Source of the DNA: Massospora cicadina
Lineage: Eukaryota; Entomophthoromycota; Entomophthoromycetes; Entomophthorales; Entomophthoraceae
Direction of reading: 5' to 3'
NCBI GenBank assembly: GCA_022478985.1
Contig: JAKSZP010013558.1
Span: 1 to 64,000 of the forward strand
Length of the DNA: 64,000 bases
Shown here: piece after piece, positions 1-11,750 of the stretch
How positions within the stretch are numbered: the stretch's first letter is position 1
Layout: each line of letters starts with the position of its first letter
Notes under the pieces: model-generated
Told to the model about the DNA's origin: nothing
What the model saw: only the letters and a program-made list of their open reading frames with translations
Databases searched by the model: none
Translations under genes and position numbers: made by a program

Positions 1-340
1 GGCAGAAGTCCCCAAGGTGTGAAGATTTTATCCGCTGGTGATTGGGTGCAATTTATCAGATTGTTACCACACAGGTTCATTCTGCCCCAAAATATTTTCC
101 CCCGTTCTGATAGGCTGAAGCCTATCCTTCCTAATTTGGATGACTAAGCTATTCGATACCATAGCCCTAAATTCCCATGACCCCAATATTTGAACTAGTT
201 TAAATATGAAATACTAGTATCAAATAGGGGATCTTTTATTGCTTGCCCCGCGCAACTAATAAAAAATCATAAAAAGTGCTTATTATACTTTTATATTAAA
301 GTAAAATTTTGTATATTTTTTGGAATATTTGTGGCATCTG
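1..340. repeat. Divergent LTR-like fragment at window edge
   Basis: No gene is visible. The order of short blocks (a GTCCC-AAGGTG-AAGAT-TTT start, GATGATTGG-like text, AATACT, AACTAATAAAA, then an A-rich tail) resembles the second half of the LTR of element D at about 44,090-44,420. It may therefore be the remnant of a related LTR into which LINE copy L3 inserted. The match is by eye and patchy, and the left end lies outside the window. Confidence 0.3.
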
Positions 341-344
341 TCAG

Positions 345-3068
345 CAGATCCCACACTTAGCATGGGCAAAGCAATTGCAGTGGACACCCCATCTGCAGTC
401 ATAGTGGAAGATATAACCCAAATACCACAAACTGCAATGCTCAATATTGATGGTCAATAAAGCCTGGCCAATTCCACGTTACTCTGGACAGCGCACCCTT
501 TATCTGCACCTTCGTCATGCTTTTGGCCATAAGGCCCACACCTGCCCCTCTAAATAGGTCATTACATAGAACGAAATCCTCCCCAATGCAATGGGAAGCG
601 CTGAATACCATTATGAACCAGCCATTGATACTGACGCCGCATTCCCTTGGGGTGCACAGGGATGTTATATACAGGTAAAACCTTTGTCTCCACAAGAACA
701 CAAAAAGTCCAAACAGGCCTTCAGAGCAGCAACCAAGGTAGAAGCTATGGCCACATCTGTAATACCGCCTTCTCAGGCCCAGGATTACTTTAACTATTTG
801 CAGCTGAAGCGGCTTGAGAATCTGCTCATCAATCAGATTGGGCCAACCAACCTGTGGCCCATATGGATGAGTCAAATCTACTAAAGCAAAATTACCAATC
901 ACCGATTAAAACCAAATTTACCACCCAATTTCCTCTCGGGTTTTTGTTGACCTCCAATGATGCACCTCAGTTACACAGCACCACAAAAAGTCAATCCAAA
1001 TCAGCAAAATCCAGATCTGAAAATAACATGAATGAAGGTCAAACTCAGGCCATTGTATAAAATACACAATACATGAGCCCAGAAAACTGCTGCTGAGAAA
1101 GTGGCAAAGGATGGGAAAGGGGGCCCTTCCCATAGCACCTAAGGTGCAATGAGGGGAGCCTTCACAATAGGGACGTTGAACATCTCTGGACTCAAGGCCT
1201 TGCCATCCCAGTCTAGGAATCTGAGTTTTTTAAAAAGAATTTACATGTTGACATCCTGGCCATTTTTGGATTCCCTCTGTCCAAACGGTGCCAAGGAAAC
1301 ATGGGAAACCATGCTCCTCCCCTCCCTTTCTTTTTGGTTGCCACACTGTAGGGTGCTTATACATGTGACCTATAGTTTTAAATTTATTTCTAAAAATTTG
1401 TACCTCAATGGCTGTGTGATCATAATGTCTTTTTCTTTGGATGATGAAGTACATTCTATTGTTAATATTTATGCCCCAATCTGTACATGGGCTTGCTAGG
1501 TTTTCCTCTCAGCCGTAACTTCCCTCCCACTTCCACCTGATCCATTTGCGGTGGGTGACCTGAACTTCTGGGCCAACCTGGTTAACAACTGCTGGCCTTC
1601 TTCGCCTACCCCCCACAGGTGCACGTCAAATTACGCGTTCTAAAAGCCACTTTGAGGCTTTTTGATACCCTCCCCATACATGCACCGCTGCTCCCAAACA
1701 TGTCCTGTCCCCATATGCACAATAGTCATCTGAGGTCTATGTCCTGCATTAGCCTTATTCTTTCCCCATTAAACTTTTGGTCATAGATTTCACATTTTAC
1801 AATGACTAAAGTCGATTTCTCTGACCACAGGATGGTGTCAATTTCCTTCACTATGTCAAGTCCAGTGGCACAGGCGCCAAAGTGGTGCAGACTTTGTCCA
1901 GTCGAGATCAAGTCACTCAGGTTTTCCTCATGGGTAGATACCAAAACTTTGGTACCAGAGTTCGCCATACTGATCTGTGCGGACCCACTTTCTACTTGGT
2001 CAACCTTCAAAGCAAACACCATCCATCAGGCACGCCACCTCTCATCACGTCGCTGATGGGCCACTTTGGCAGTCATTATGCACATGCTTGCAGAAATGGA
2101 CCACCTGGAGTCTAATGTCCCTGCTGTAGGCTACAGCCTAGCTTGGTATTGCAAGTGGGCAGAAGTGTCTGCTCATCTCAACACACTGGTAAGATAACAC
2201 AAACTTCTCGTTTGTGTTAAGTTCAAGGCAAAAAATACTACATCAGGTGTCACTTGCACCGCCTATTTTTATCCAAAAATTCTTCACACCGCAATAGAGT
2301 TTGTCCTGCACACTGGTGAGGTGGCCGGACCGCTCCATCATAGAAACTCCAGCTGAAGTGGATTTTTGAGTTCAAAGCTACTACCCCATATTGTATCAGT
2401 CTGATTCAAGCGTACTGGCCAAAATTGATGAGTATCTCAATGGAGCACATATCTGCACCATGTCCCATTACCTGGAGTTAAGGGATTTAATTACTTGGGA
2501 TGAACTCTGGTATGCTGTTAGAAGTGCAGCACACAGGATTTTCCTGGTCCAGATGGGATTCCATATGAGTTCTACAAGAGATATTTAAATTATTTCTCCT
2601 CTTTGGTGCTTGCCTCAATGAACCAATGTTTATTAGAAACGCGCCTCCTTCCAGGGGGCCAGAAGGCATACATGATAATGCTATATAAAAATGGGGTAAG
2701 CTGGTTTGGTCAACTGGCACTTCATATCATTTACTAATATAGATACTAAATTAATTATTAAGATTATGGAAAACTGCCTAGAGAATATGCCTTTGATGTA
2801 ATCTCCTCTGAGCAATTTGGTTTTATCCCCATGAGGTCAATATGGGACAGCATACACACTGTAGCCAACGTCTGCCAATCCAAGGCTACTGAGGCGCTTG
2901 TGTTCTTAGACCAGCAGAAAGCTTATGATATGGTCAACTGGGATCACCTCAATGCCTGCCTCCACAAGTTCCACCTCCCCCATAAGTTCATACTTGGGAG
3001 ATATTGCTTATGGAATCTACCACAATGGCTGTGCGTAGCCCTGGTTTCCTCACTGATATTTTCGCCCT
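345..3068 (+). mobile_element. LINE copy L3, 5' segment (truncated, broken)
   Basis: This is a decayed copy of the LINE family also seen at 16,762-22,030 and 28,720-33,998. It begins inside ORF1: about 470-560 matches the stretch before the ORF1 zinc knuckle, and 591-760 matches the following block with the EAFPWGAQGCY-like text. ORF2 starts near 1,149 with the GTLNISGLKA endonuclease start. A SDHRMVSI endonuclease motif lies near 1,825 and the reverse transcriptase block FLDQQKAYDMVNWDHL near 2,905. The copy stops abruptly at the GCCCT target of gypsy element B and resumes at 11,751. Many stops and frameshifts make it a pseudogene. The 5' truncation is typical of target-primed reverse transcription. 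Confidence 0.85.
1149..1990 (+). pseudogene. LINE ORF2 endonuclease domain remnant (L3)
   Basis: Remnant of the APE-type endonuclease that nicks the target DNA to start LINE insertion. The start MRGAFTIGTLNISGLKA aligns with MGETFTLGTLNIAGLKA in L1. The stretch around 1,430-1,490 (IVNIYAP), the GDLN block near 1,553 and the SDHR motif near 1,825 are the conserved endonuclease blocks in order, but in different frames. Where L1 and L2 have an in-frame TGA after the HCP residues, this copy reads CPNGAKETW (about 1,278-1,305). It therefore preserves a sense codon at that site. Confidence 0.7.
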
Positions 3069-3539
3069 TGTTGAATTTTTTTGGCGTAATGGTTTAATTC
3101 CGCTGAGCTGGATTACACAGGGTATTAGCCACTGAGCAACTGAATTAAACAATATATAGATCGCCAAATTTATTAAAAACCAATATATAAAATATATGGA
3201 GCAATTGCACCGATTGACACTTTATTATATTCTAATAAACACAGACTTGTCTGCCAATTACTAAGAATCTCTTCCTCTCATTCTTCCACTCAACTCTTAT
3301 CTTGGTATTCTAAGTCAGATGCATCCTCTACTAGTTAATCTCCTATTCGTTACCTTTTAGGAGTTTTTCATCTATACAAGATTTTGCATAATTCCCTTAA
3401 TTTGCCAAGCTATCATTACTTTGATCAATTTTCTTTAAATCCATATAACATTTTTGTTCAGTATCGAGGCTCATCTCGACCTAATTTCTGATCTGCCATA
3501 ATATATCCCTTATCCTCCAGTCATATCAACTTTTTGACA
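3069..3539 (-). repeat. 3' LTR of gypsy B
   Basis: Direct repeat of 11,286-11,750. Both copies share TTTAATTCCGCTGAGCTGG, the AGCCACTGAGCAACTGAATTAAA block and the final CAACTTTTTGACA. On the element strand it starts TGTCAAAAAG and ends TAACA-like (TCAACA here), i.e. 5'-TG...CA-3'. It is flanked on the internal side by the purine tract. Confidence 0.93.
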
Positions 3540-3560
3540 TTACCCCCCCCCTTTGACTGG
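3540..3560 (-). other. Polypurine tract of gypsy B
   Basis: A run of nine C on the plus strand flanked by CTTT reads on the element strand as AAAGGGGGGGGGTAA directly before the LTR start TGTCAAAAAG. This is the expected position of the plus-strand DNA primer and it fixes the minus-strand orientation of B. Confidence 0.8.
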
Positions 3561-3599
3561 ATGATACGCTCCTATTGCTTATATGCTCAAAGGAACTTT

Positions 3600-4774
3600 G
3601 AATGAACTTGATTGATAATCTGACCACTTGGATGTTCCTTAATGGCGTAGGCATCAGTACTAGTCTTCTCGTTATTTTAAACGGCCCAGCCCAGATGTAG
3701 AGAGCTTGTTCTTCCGCCCAAATCAATGTTGGTTGTGGAACAATACATGATCTCCTACAGCGAAATGTGTAAGTCCACTACGTCTCTTCTGGTCAGCTGC
3801 CTGATCACAAATCTTCTTAGCAAATGGTAGAATAAGCTTCCATTTGTAGTTTGATCATCGTCTCCATTAAATTTGTCAAATAACACTGTGGTTCCACACC
3901 GCCGGTGTCCTCTACACATGAGTAAAGTAGTGCAGGTTGAGCTAGATGTCTACCGTAGAGCGGTTAGATGGACTCTTGCCAGTGGACGAGTGATAACTGA
4001 TATTATATGCAAACACAGCTGTGAGTAGAAGAGTACTCCATTCCAAGGGTCTATCTTTCACCAACTTATGTAGTATGTTCACCAATGTTTCATTAACATG
4101 TTTCACCATTCCATTTGATTCTGAATGATAGGGTGTAGTCAAAACCCCGTGGATCTTCATTAATTCGCTCTACTTAGGCAAGAATTGTGAGGTGGAACTG
4201 GTTCTGTTGTCAATTAAGATGAACTGCGGGCAGCCATGTCACTGTATAACACACTTCATAATAAACTTGGTGGTAGTGACTGCTCCCAAGTCATTAATCG
4301 CCCTGGCTTCCACCCACCTCGTCAAATGATCAAATGCTACGATTATATACTTAGATCAGCTTGCACCAGTTGGTAGAGGCCCCACTAATCAACGGAAATG
4401 GTATGCCAGGCGAACTGAGGCTTAAACAGCTGGTATGTGGTTTTCTTGTGGAAAGGCTTTACCACTTGACACTGATGATAACAGCTTACCATTTCCAGCA
4501 CATCATAATGCGTGCTCTCCCAATAGTAGTAGGATCACAAAAACTCCAACGTTTTATGCAACCCCCCGTGTCCTACCACCCAATGTGCATCCATAATAAT
4601 TGTGGGTCTAGTGGAAGGTTTAGGGAAACTCAGCATCAAGTCCCCAATCCACTTATATAGTTCCCTACCGTGTAGGAAGGTATCTTTTTTAAGCCCATAT
4701 AGCACTTTGATCACTTGTGGCATCTCATCATGGTATTTGTCCACCACCATCTTCTCATACATAATGTCATACAA
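3600..4774 (-). pseudogene. Integrase region of gypsy B
   Basis: Integrase joins the cDNA copy to host DNA. Part of the HHCC zinc-binding module is visible near 4,535-4,610 (AHWVVGHGGLHKTL, two histidines). The C-terminal end of the catalytic core is at 3,942-4,160: TPYHSESNGMVKHVNETLVN, where the third acidic residue of the DDE triad would be expected, followed by WSTLLLTAVFAYN. The last part (3,526-3,726) is the C-terminal DNA-binding tail, with the WAGPFKI block. The domain is split into frames by stops, so no intact enzyme can be made. Confidence 0.8.
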
Positions 4775-5022
4775 ATCTGCTGTAATAGCGACTGTTGGTA
4801 GTCATGAAATGATAATCCACATTTTGATGTTTTTCTCCCAGATGGTGTAAAATCTCAAAGTCATATGCCTCAAGCTTCAACTCTTTTTCACACAAGCCAT
4901 CCTTCAGGTTCACAGAGATTTTGCAGCCAGCGCAAAGATGAGTGGTCTTTTACTACTTGGAATTTTACCCCATGGAGATATACTCTAAAATGTTTATATG
5001 CATAAATCACTACTAAGCACTC

Positions 5023-5900
5023 TCACTCAGTCACAGTGTAATTCCGTTCATAAAAGTTTAAGCTTTGGCTATAAAAGGCGACATGGTGCTCTACGCCATC
5101 ATCCTTCTGAGATAATTCTGCCCCTACAGTGGAAAGCAATGCATTCATTTGTACTATGAATTGTTTTTCAAAGTTGGGGTATTGCAAAATGGGTGCGCTT
5201 GCCAACGTGGTTCATAATACATCAAAAGCGTATTGGCATTGTTCCGTCCAGTCAGAAGTGATATTTTCTTTAATAACTCAAAGAGCGGTGCATCAATACA
5301 ACTGAAGTTAGTAATTATCTGCCAGTAGTAACTGACCATCCCCAAAAACACTTGGATATCATGGTTATTACCTAGCCAGGTCATCTTTCTTATTGCTTCC
5401 ACCTTTGCTGGCTGTGGTTTAAGCCCTTTTGAACCACTACAAACCCAAAGTATTCTAATCTCTCTTTAAAAGGTGACACTTCCAAGACTTGGTCTTGATA
5501 TTAGCATCAGCAAGTTGGTGAAACACTTGTTCCAGATGGTCAAGATGCTCTGTAAACATTTTCAAGAACATGTTGATATCATCAAGGTAAACTAAAACGC
5601 AAGACAGATTCAAATCACCCAAGATAATATCCATAGCATGCTGGAATGTAGGCGGGGCGTTGCACAAACCCTGTGGCATATGTGTAGGCTGAACTAATTC
5701 CTTTGAAGTGACTATAGTACATTTCTCACGTTCTGTTGATGGCAATTCGATCTGCCAGTACCCCAATATCAAATCATTAGTGGCTGAATAATTATCCCCT
5801 CCAAGTTGATCTAATGCCGTGTCAAAATTTCGGATTGGGGTAGGAATCTTTCTTTGTTACATGTTTAGCTTTCAATAGTCAATGACCATCCAGTTTGTGC
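5023..5900 (-). pseudogene. Reverse transcriptase and RNase H of gypsy B
   Basis: The palm block at 5,455-5,772 starts GYWQIELPSTEREKC, then MPQGLCNAPPTFQHAMD, and carries the catalytic VYLDDIN motif (YxDD-type). The connection block QVFLGMVSYYWQII is at 5,330-5,380. RNase H follows at 5,023-5,205 with APILQYPNFEKQFIVQMNA, in which the usual catalytic Asp of the MDA motif reads Asn, and FYERNYTVTE. Known gypsy elements have this RT then RNase H order. Stops between blocks show it is inactive. Confidence 0.88.
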
Positions 5901-6123
5901 CATCTTTTTTCTTTACAATAAGAACTGGCAATGCCCAAGGACTCTTTGACAGCCTTAGCTCCACATGTTTGATCAATTTATCTACCTCATCAGATACAAC
6001 CTCTTCCACCGCCTTTGAGTGCTGAATAGGCCGTGATCAAATGAGAGGGTGATCCCCCATATCTACCTGACGCACCACCCCATGGGCACACCCCAAATTG
6101 TGATCATCAGATGCAAAAATATC

Positions 6124-6453
6124 TCAGTATGTTTCAAATAGAGCTTTTGACTTATCTTTCTTATCCTCCAACAACCCAGTTAGAGCTTCCCATGAAACCA
6201 CTGCCATTAACCTAAAGATGGATTTGTCAGTAGGCTGAGTTCCTCCCATGAACCGATTTGTGAACTTAAGAACCTCATCAATAGAGGCCGATTGTATATA
6301 AGACGCCACTTGATTCCTTTGGATTGTCATTGACTCCTTCTGTAAACTCGCTAGCAATACTTTCACTTCCCCATTTCCTGAAAACAGTAGCCCTGGAGCC
6401 ACATGGGGTTCAAGCCATGTTTACAGGTAGGGCCCCACAATTTCCCTGTATAG
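6124..6453 (-). pseudogene. Gypsy B internal coding fragment, unassigned
   Basis: A 92-residue open frame (6,124-6,402) lies between the RT start and the solo LTR insertion. It contains LKFTNRFMGGTQPTDKS and looks like spacer sequence between protease and RT. No catalytic motif is visible. Its continuation on the other side of S1 begins at 7,815. Confidence 0.4.
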
Positions 6454-7814
6454 TGTAAGTCCCAGGGAACGTCCCTTGGCTCTTGATTGGGCCATCTTCC
6501 CATTCCCGAATAAAAAGACACTGAAGAGGATGGTGGTACCCCTCATTACTCAGGGCAATCTCGCTCACAGTAGATGAGCGATGGGTAACAGCTCTCCCAC
6601 TCTGGATCCCACCCCCAGTACCCACACTCACCTCAGCAGAACTGTTGCAGGGAATTAGCAAAATCTGCACTAAGATTGCTGAATTGAAATAGGTCAGATC
6701 TAATTTGAGTGGCAATCTGGCCGATGGCCAAATTTCAAATGGCTGTAAAGGCATGAAGAATGAGATATCAGTTAAATCGCCTGATGGCTTAATTTGATCA
6801 ATAAGCTGGTAGAACAAACATTGGGCATCATCAATAAGGGTTTGAAGCCCTTTGTTAATTTGGGTGTTGCGTCCAATGTGTTGCAATTGACCAAACAGAC
6901 AGTTTAGCGACCAAGCGTGGGTGGGTTGGGTGTCCCAAACCCGTTCCCAACCAAATGGACCCATCCCTATATGGGGTTGCCTTGGGGGATTCCTGTCACT
7001 CGTCAGCCAAATGCCATCATGCCAACCATCAGAAATGTAACTGAGCCCCGGTTTGGATGTTTGAGGTTAAACTGACAGTGACTCAGCCCACCACCAAATT
7101 TTGCGATGTCAGTTCTTAAGTAACAAACCCAACCATTCCTGAACAATTTGCAGGTTATGTTAAAATTGTGGGACCCAATCCCATCTTATCACTACCCTAA
7201 TTGACCACTATTTAATCAGTTGCACAAGCACTGAGAAAATTGTTGGTTAATTTTCTTACTTTCCTTCAAATAAAATTTTACCAAAAAAACTAAATTTATT
7301 TATTTTCTTTCGACCACATCCCTGATGGCATTCCCCTGGTGGCCCATCAGTCCAATTACCGGATGGGCTCTACCAGTATTTTTGGTCACTATGGCCCCCT
7401 CCGTTGTCAATTGGGTTCAGAGAGTCCGGTATTTTTAGCTCTATAACCCCATGATCATTAATTTCTGTCAGCAATATACAGGGATCTTGTGGCCATATGC
7501 CCAACAATTGCAATAGAGAATCCGCCTCATTGTCACCCTGGTTGAGATGGCACCATATGCTGAGGATCTTGTCAAGACTATCTCAGTGATCCCACCCCTG
7601 CAGCAAGGGCCCCTGGGTCAGGAGTGGGTTCAGTGTGGTTTGTTATTGGGATCATTCTCACCATGTTGCTACACCAATACTCCGTCGTCTCCCAATGCCA
7701 GCTTATACCAAGTTGTTCGATTGGCAATGCCTCTGGCATTCTGGCTTGCTTTTTGGGTGCTTATGCATCCTGACTGTCAGGCTGGTCTAAACTTCTTCTG
7801 CCATTTCCATGACA
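6454..7814. mobile_element. Solo LTR S1 (1,361 bp) in gypsy B
   Basis: Begins TGTAAGTCCCAGGGAACGT and ends CATTTCCATGACA, and is bounded by a perfect 5-bp duplication TATAG (6,449-6,453 and 7,815-7,819). A second copy of the same sequence sits at 38,120-39,551, with shared blocks such as GCCTTGGGGGATTCC, ACTGACAGTGACTC and ATCAGTTGCA. TG...CA ends, a 5-bp duplication and lack of internal genes are the signature of a solo LTR left by recombination. At about 1.4 kb it is longer than every other LTR here. Open frames inside (e.g. 6,410-6,964) have no recognisable domain and I treat them as chance. Confidence 0.85.
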
Positions 7815-8239
7815 TATAGCCCTTCAGGAACGTCTATTTTAAGCTCATTTTCTTAAAGCACTGGTGCCCAAAAGGTAGATTCAAAGCGCTCGCTGCTCAT
7901 AGTGGAATACCTTTATACTCATAGATCTTGTTAAGGAGGGCTCTGGTCCTCCGCTTCATTTGCCAATATAGGACAGGAATCACCCCTTCACTATACGCCA
8001 AATTGATCTGACTGGAGCGGAATGAATCCAATGGGATTCCGCTAGAGGTAAAGTAAATGGGAATCTGTTGTCCCAAAATACTAATGTTTTCTTATGCCAT
8101 ATTAACTATGGCTCCAAATCACCTCATGAATCTAGCACTAATCAGCATATCATAGTTACTATTTGGAAGAACCACTTCAGGAGTGGAAGCCCTAACCAAA
8201 CCAAATTGCAAAGGCAACGAGCTGTAAGCTCCTTCAGAC

Positions 8240-8370
8240 ATGGTGCTCTGTGTCCCCACTGTACCATAAATACTCTGTGATCCACATCCAGCTTCAGCGG
8301 AAGCCTAGCCATGAGCATGGTGGAAACTATATTAACTGGGGCACCAGTATCTATAATAGCTCAGATTTTT
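8240..8370 (-). pseudogene. Aspartic protease remnant of gypsy B
   Basis: On the minus strand near 8,353-8,290 the text reads AIIDTGAPVNIVSTMLMARL, the DTGA active-site loop of retroviral-type aspartic proteases that cut the gag-pol polyprotein. The active-site Asp-Thr-Gly is intact, but the flanking frame is interrupted within about 60 codons. Its position between gag and RT is the expected one. Confidence 0.75.
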
Positions 8371-8579
8371 GTGTTATGAACAAAGATATTATAGTAGGTG
8401 CACTCCTAATAAGAAGAACCATTCATGTTTATTATTTAAACGTCCAAAGGCTTTTTGTTACCAAGGAAGGAAGATATGCCCATACAGATATGAAGATAAT
8501 CCTGAGTGATTTTTTTCTACTGGAATAGCTACATTAATCTTTACTAGGGAGGCGACGTCTGGTGAGCGTCCCACGTTAC

Positions 8580-10904
8580 TTATACCGTTTTGTTCCAAGA
8601 TCTGCTGGGTGTACAGCTTCTGCACACTATGGCAGAACTCAGAGCTTGAAGGGGAATAATCGCTCTCTTGAATGGAGGCTGAGGTATCTGCCAGAAACTG
8701 TTAGTATAGCAAGTCGTTGGACTGGGTTCCAAGTTTAACGCAAAGAGACTCTTGAGAATTTTTAGGTACAATTGAATTTAATTAGCAAAGGTAGAGCGTC
8801 CTGTCACTACTCCGCTCAAGCTATTCCCTTTTCATTCATCCCTTCTGGCATGCATACACCTGCTGATTTCTTGAGAAATTAACCGCGTGATGACCTTTTT
8901 GTCTGCACTAGAAACAGGCATTCATAAAGGGCTCACATTATAATTTGCAGCAGAGGGACTGGATCAAAAATTAGCTGAAGTATTAAATTTATGTTTTGGA
9001 TGAGGCGGCTGAGCGTACATAGGGCGAAAACGATCCACTGACATATAAGGTGACCTATATGCCCCACCGGCTTATAACTTGATTTTGCTTACCATATCCT
9101 AAGGATTATGCTGTGGCAGTAGCAGGGGCCTTCTGCTCCACATTGGGAGCACTGAAAATGGTGATGAGACTACATAAAGTGTTCATGATTTGAATAAGCC
9201 CCACATCTACATAGTATGTGAGACATAGCAGTATGCAATTTGCAATATGGTTTGGCTGCTGCAGTCATCACTATGCCTACATCCTTAGTGGATAAAATGT
9301 TGGCTCCTATTAACACATGCACTTCTACCATGAATTGTTCAGCAAACTACAACAGGGACTCGTTTTGGTAGAACTGTATGGTCAAAAAGTCGGCCTTCCG
9401 CTGATCCATCTTAGCCACACCCACAAACAGTTGGAGAACAGTCGCTTTTACCTCCTGATAAGATAATGAACTATTTTGGAGGTAACAGGTGACTTGATCA
9501 GCACTCTCCACAACTAAAGCGGATGGCAACTGTTTTGCTTTCCACTGATCTGAGGCCCTTTCCATGGCAAATTCTAACTGTTTAAGATAACCATGCATAT
9601 TCATATCACTACTGAAGGGTTGTAATTTCTCAATCTGAAGAAATTAGCCTCATACCAGGCTCTGGCCACAAGGAACAGCCAAAATAGGTTTAAATGACTG
9701 GGGGAAACATTCCCTTGTGAACTAACATAGTGATAAGCAGATGGAGATTAATCTGTTAAAATGGACTTGGAAGAAGTTGGGTTGCAAGGAGGGACTGCCA
9801 CGCCCAAGAGGGATACTCACTGGCCAATCTGTAGCATTCCTCTCTTGGCTCACCGCTGACTGAACTTTTTCCCCTGTCCTGGCTTGTTCATCAAAATGTT
9901 CATCAATTATTCATTCAGCTTTAACTGATTACTCAAGACACCAGCCATATTGCACTTCCTGTTGAAGCACTTTATATCAATTTGTAACTCATGGCGGAAT
10001 TCTCACTTGGAGTCCATATTATGCTCCGCTGCCTGAAGCCGTAAGAGAAGTTCCTCCACTGTGCTTTGCATTCTTATGTGCTGCCGGCCAGTGTCATGCA
10101 CTTGTTGGTTGGCATCATCTACTTGATTGATGAGGGTGGCTCGCTCTCACACCAGCTCCTCGTTGGCCCATCAAAGGGTATCCAACTGCACTCACATATC
10201 TGCATACTCTACTGTCTCAATAAATGGAAGGGTAATTGCTTGGTTGCGATCCGCCTGACTAATAATTTCCAATTGTGTAACCTAACTAATCAACTGATGA
10301 TATTTGGGGGATGTCAATAAGGAGATGAGTGCATTGTCTGCCATCTGCTGACTACTCTATTTGATGCGCAATTGATTGAATTCAGCTGCCACGGAGTCAA
10401 AGTGAGCCATTATCTGCCGCTTTGTCAGGGCAATCCTATCTCTAATATGAGCTATTGCGGCTTCAAAAACTTCTGCCTATTCCGTCAGGTCCATCATAAA
10501 ACAATCATGTTTGCTTCCCAATGTGGTTACATCCCAAATCCATTCTACCAATAAACCACTCTGATACAACAGTTCCCCATCACTCAAGGTAATTCCTGAT
10601 TCAACTGTGGAACCAAAACGTCCAACTGACAGCAGACATCTTCAACACGGTGGTCCACCTGTACCAGAACCCCCTGAACCTCAAAAAAAGAGTGATCAAG
10701 GCAGTCAAGTAAAAGGTGAGTATCGTTCTGCTGCGCTTGAATGAACCTCAAGACGTCCCCAATCTCAATATTGTGGTGGGCCAGCACATGCAGTAGCTGG
10801 CGGATTGATGGCTGCACATACACTACTAGATATTCTTTGGTTTCATGGGTACTAAACCAGTGAGAAAAACCCATGATAGTCGCTTCAAGATAGTACATAT
10901 ACAA
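8580..10904 (-). pseudogene. Gag region of gypsy B
   Basis: Several open stretches on the minus strand (10,584-10,904; 9,347-9,604; 8,580-8,771) lie between the primer-binding site and the protease, where gag encodes the particle protein. The 9,347-9,604 part (FAMERASDQWKAKQL, then FLTIQFYQNESLLQFAEQF) looks like the helical retrotransposon gag core. The upstream part (QLLHVLAHHNIEIGDVL, LVQVDHRVEDVCCQL) may form a coiled coil. No intact zinc knuckle is visible. Frames are broken by stops. Confidence 0.6.
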
Positions 10905-11268
10905 CGTGTAGTGGGTTCCTTGGTCCCGTTGATTTTAAAATAAGCTCAGAGCATGCTCCCCCGCCTCATCTTCATAAAGTTGGTACCCCTGCAGAAGCCA
11001 TTCTATAATTCCCCGCAGCTGCTGGGGGGTCACATTCATAGAGTGACCTTGTTGATCAGCCACTAACTCATGGCAAGTTTTTAACTGCAGAGGAATTACA
11101 CCATTTTCATCACCCAGCTCTGTTACTCTAAAAAGTGCCAGTTCATCATTGCAGGCTACCCTATCTTCCTCGACATATAAAATTTGAAACCCTTACAGGG
11201 TTTGGTGTAACAAGTGAGGGCTTGCCATCTTTCCCTAATTCCAATAAGCTACAGTTGACCAGTTGTCC

Positions 11269-11284
11269 CCTGTAGTGAGTACCA
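11269..11284 (-). other. Primer-binding site of gypsy B
   Basis: Immediately inside the 5' LTR (one base after it) the element strand reads TGGTACTCACTACAGG. It starts with TGG, complementary to a tRNA 3' CCA end. Element D has TGTTGCTTACTACAGG at the same place (13 of 16 identical), so both probably use the same tRNA primer. Confidence 0.7.
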
Positions 11285-11285
11285 C

Positions 11286-11750
11286 TGTTAATTTTTAGTG
11301 TAACAGTTTAATTCCGCTGAGCTGGCTTACACAGGGTATTAGCCACTGAGCAACTGAATTAAATAATATATAGATCGCCAACTTTATTATAAACCAATAT
11401 ATAAAATATATGGAGCAATTGCACCAATTGACACTTTATTATATTCTAATAAACACAGACTTGTCTGCTAATTACTAAGAATCTCTTCCTCTCATTCTTC
11501 CACTCAACTCTTATCTTGGTATTCCAAGTCATATGCATCCTCTACTAAGTAATCTCCTATTCGTTATCTTTTAGGAGTTTTCATCTATCTCAAGATTTTG
11601 CAGAATTACCTTAATTTTCCAAGCTATCATTACTTTGATCAATTTTCTTTTTCCATATAACTTTTTTGTTCAATCTCGAGGCTAACCTTAACTCTAATTT
11701 CCAATCTGCCAGGGTATACCTTATTGTCCATTCAAATTAACTTTTTGACA
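11286..11750 (-). repeat. 5' LTR of gypsy B
   Basis: Partner of the LTR at 3,069-3,539. On the plus strand it starts TGTTAATTTTTAGTG and ends CTTTTTGACA, so it has TG...CA ends. Visible point differences and small indels between the two LTRs show the insertion is not recent. Downstream, LINE L3 resumes at ACCCTCAAAGGG. Confidence 0.93.

Larger units (their letters stand above)
3069..11750 (-). mobile_element. Ty3/gypsy LTR retrotransposon B
   Basis: A complete but decayed element on the minus strand, inserted in LINE L3. LTRs lie at 3,069-3,539 and 11,286-11,750. The target duplication is GCCCT (3,064-3,068) and ACCCT (11,751-11,755). The uninterrupted LINE L1 reads CGCCCTCAAAGG at the same point, which confirms the site. 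Reading from 11,286 downwards it has a primer-binding site, gag, protease, reverse transcriptase, RNase H and integrase, then a purine tract at 3,540-3,560: the Ty3/gypsy order. A solo LTR (S1) sits inside between the gag-protease half and the pol half. Stops are frequent in every domain, so it is not autonomous. Confidence 0.92.

Noticed and set aside
3544..3552. Run of nine C as a sequencing artefact or G-quadruplex
   Set aside because: It is explained by the polypurine tract of gypsy B next to its 3' LTR.
6410..6964. 184-codon open frame, minus strand
   Set aside because: It crosses the boundary of solo LTR S1 into gypsy B. The equivalent part of S2 is not open over the same span, so it is not a conserved gene.
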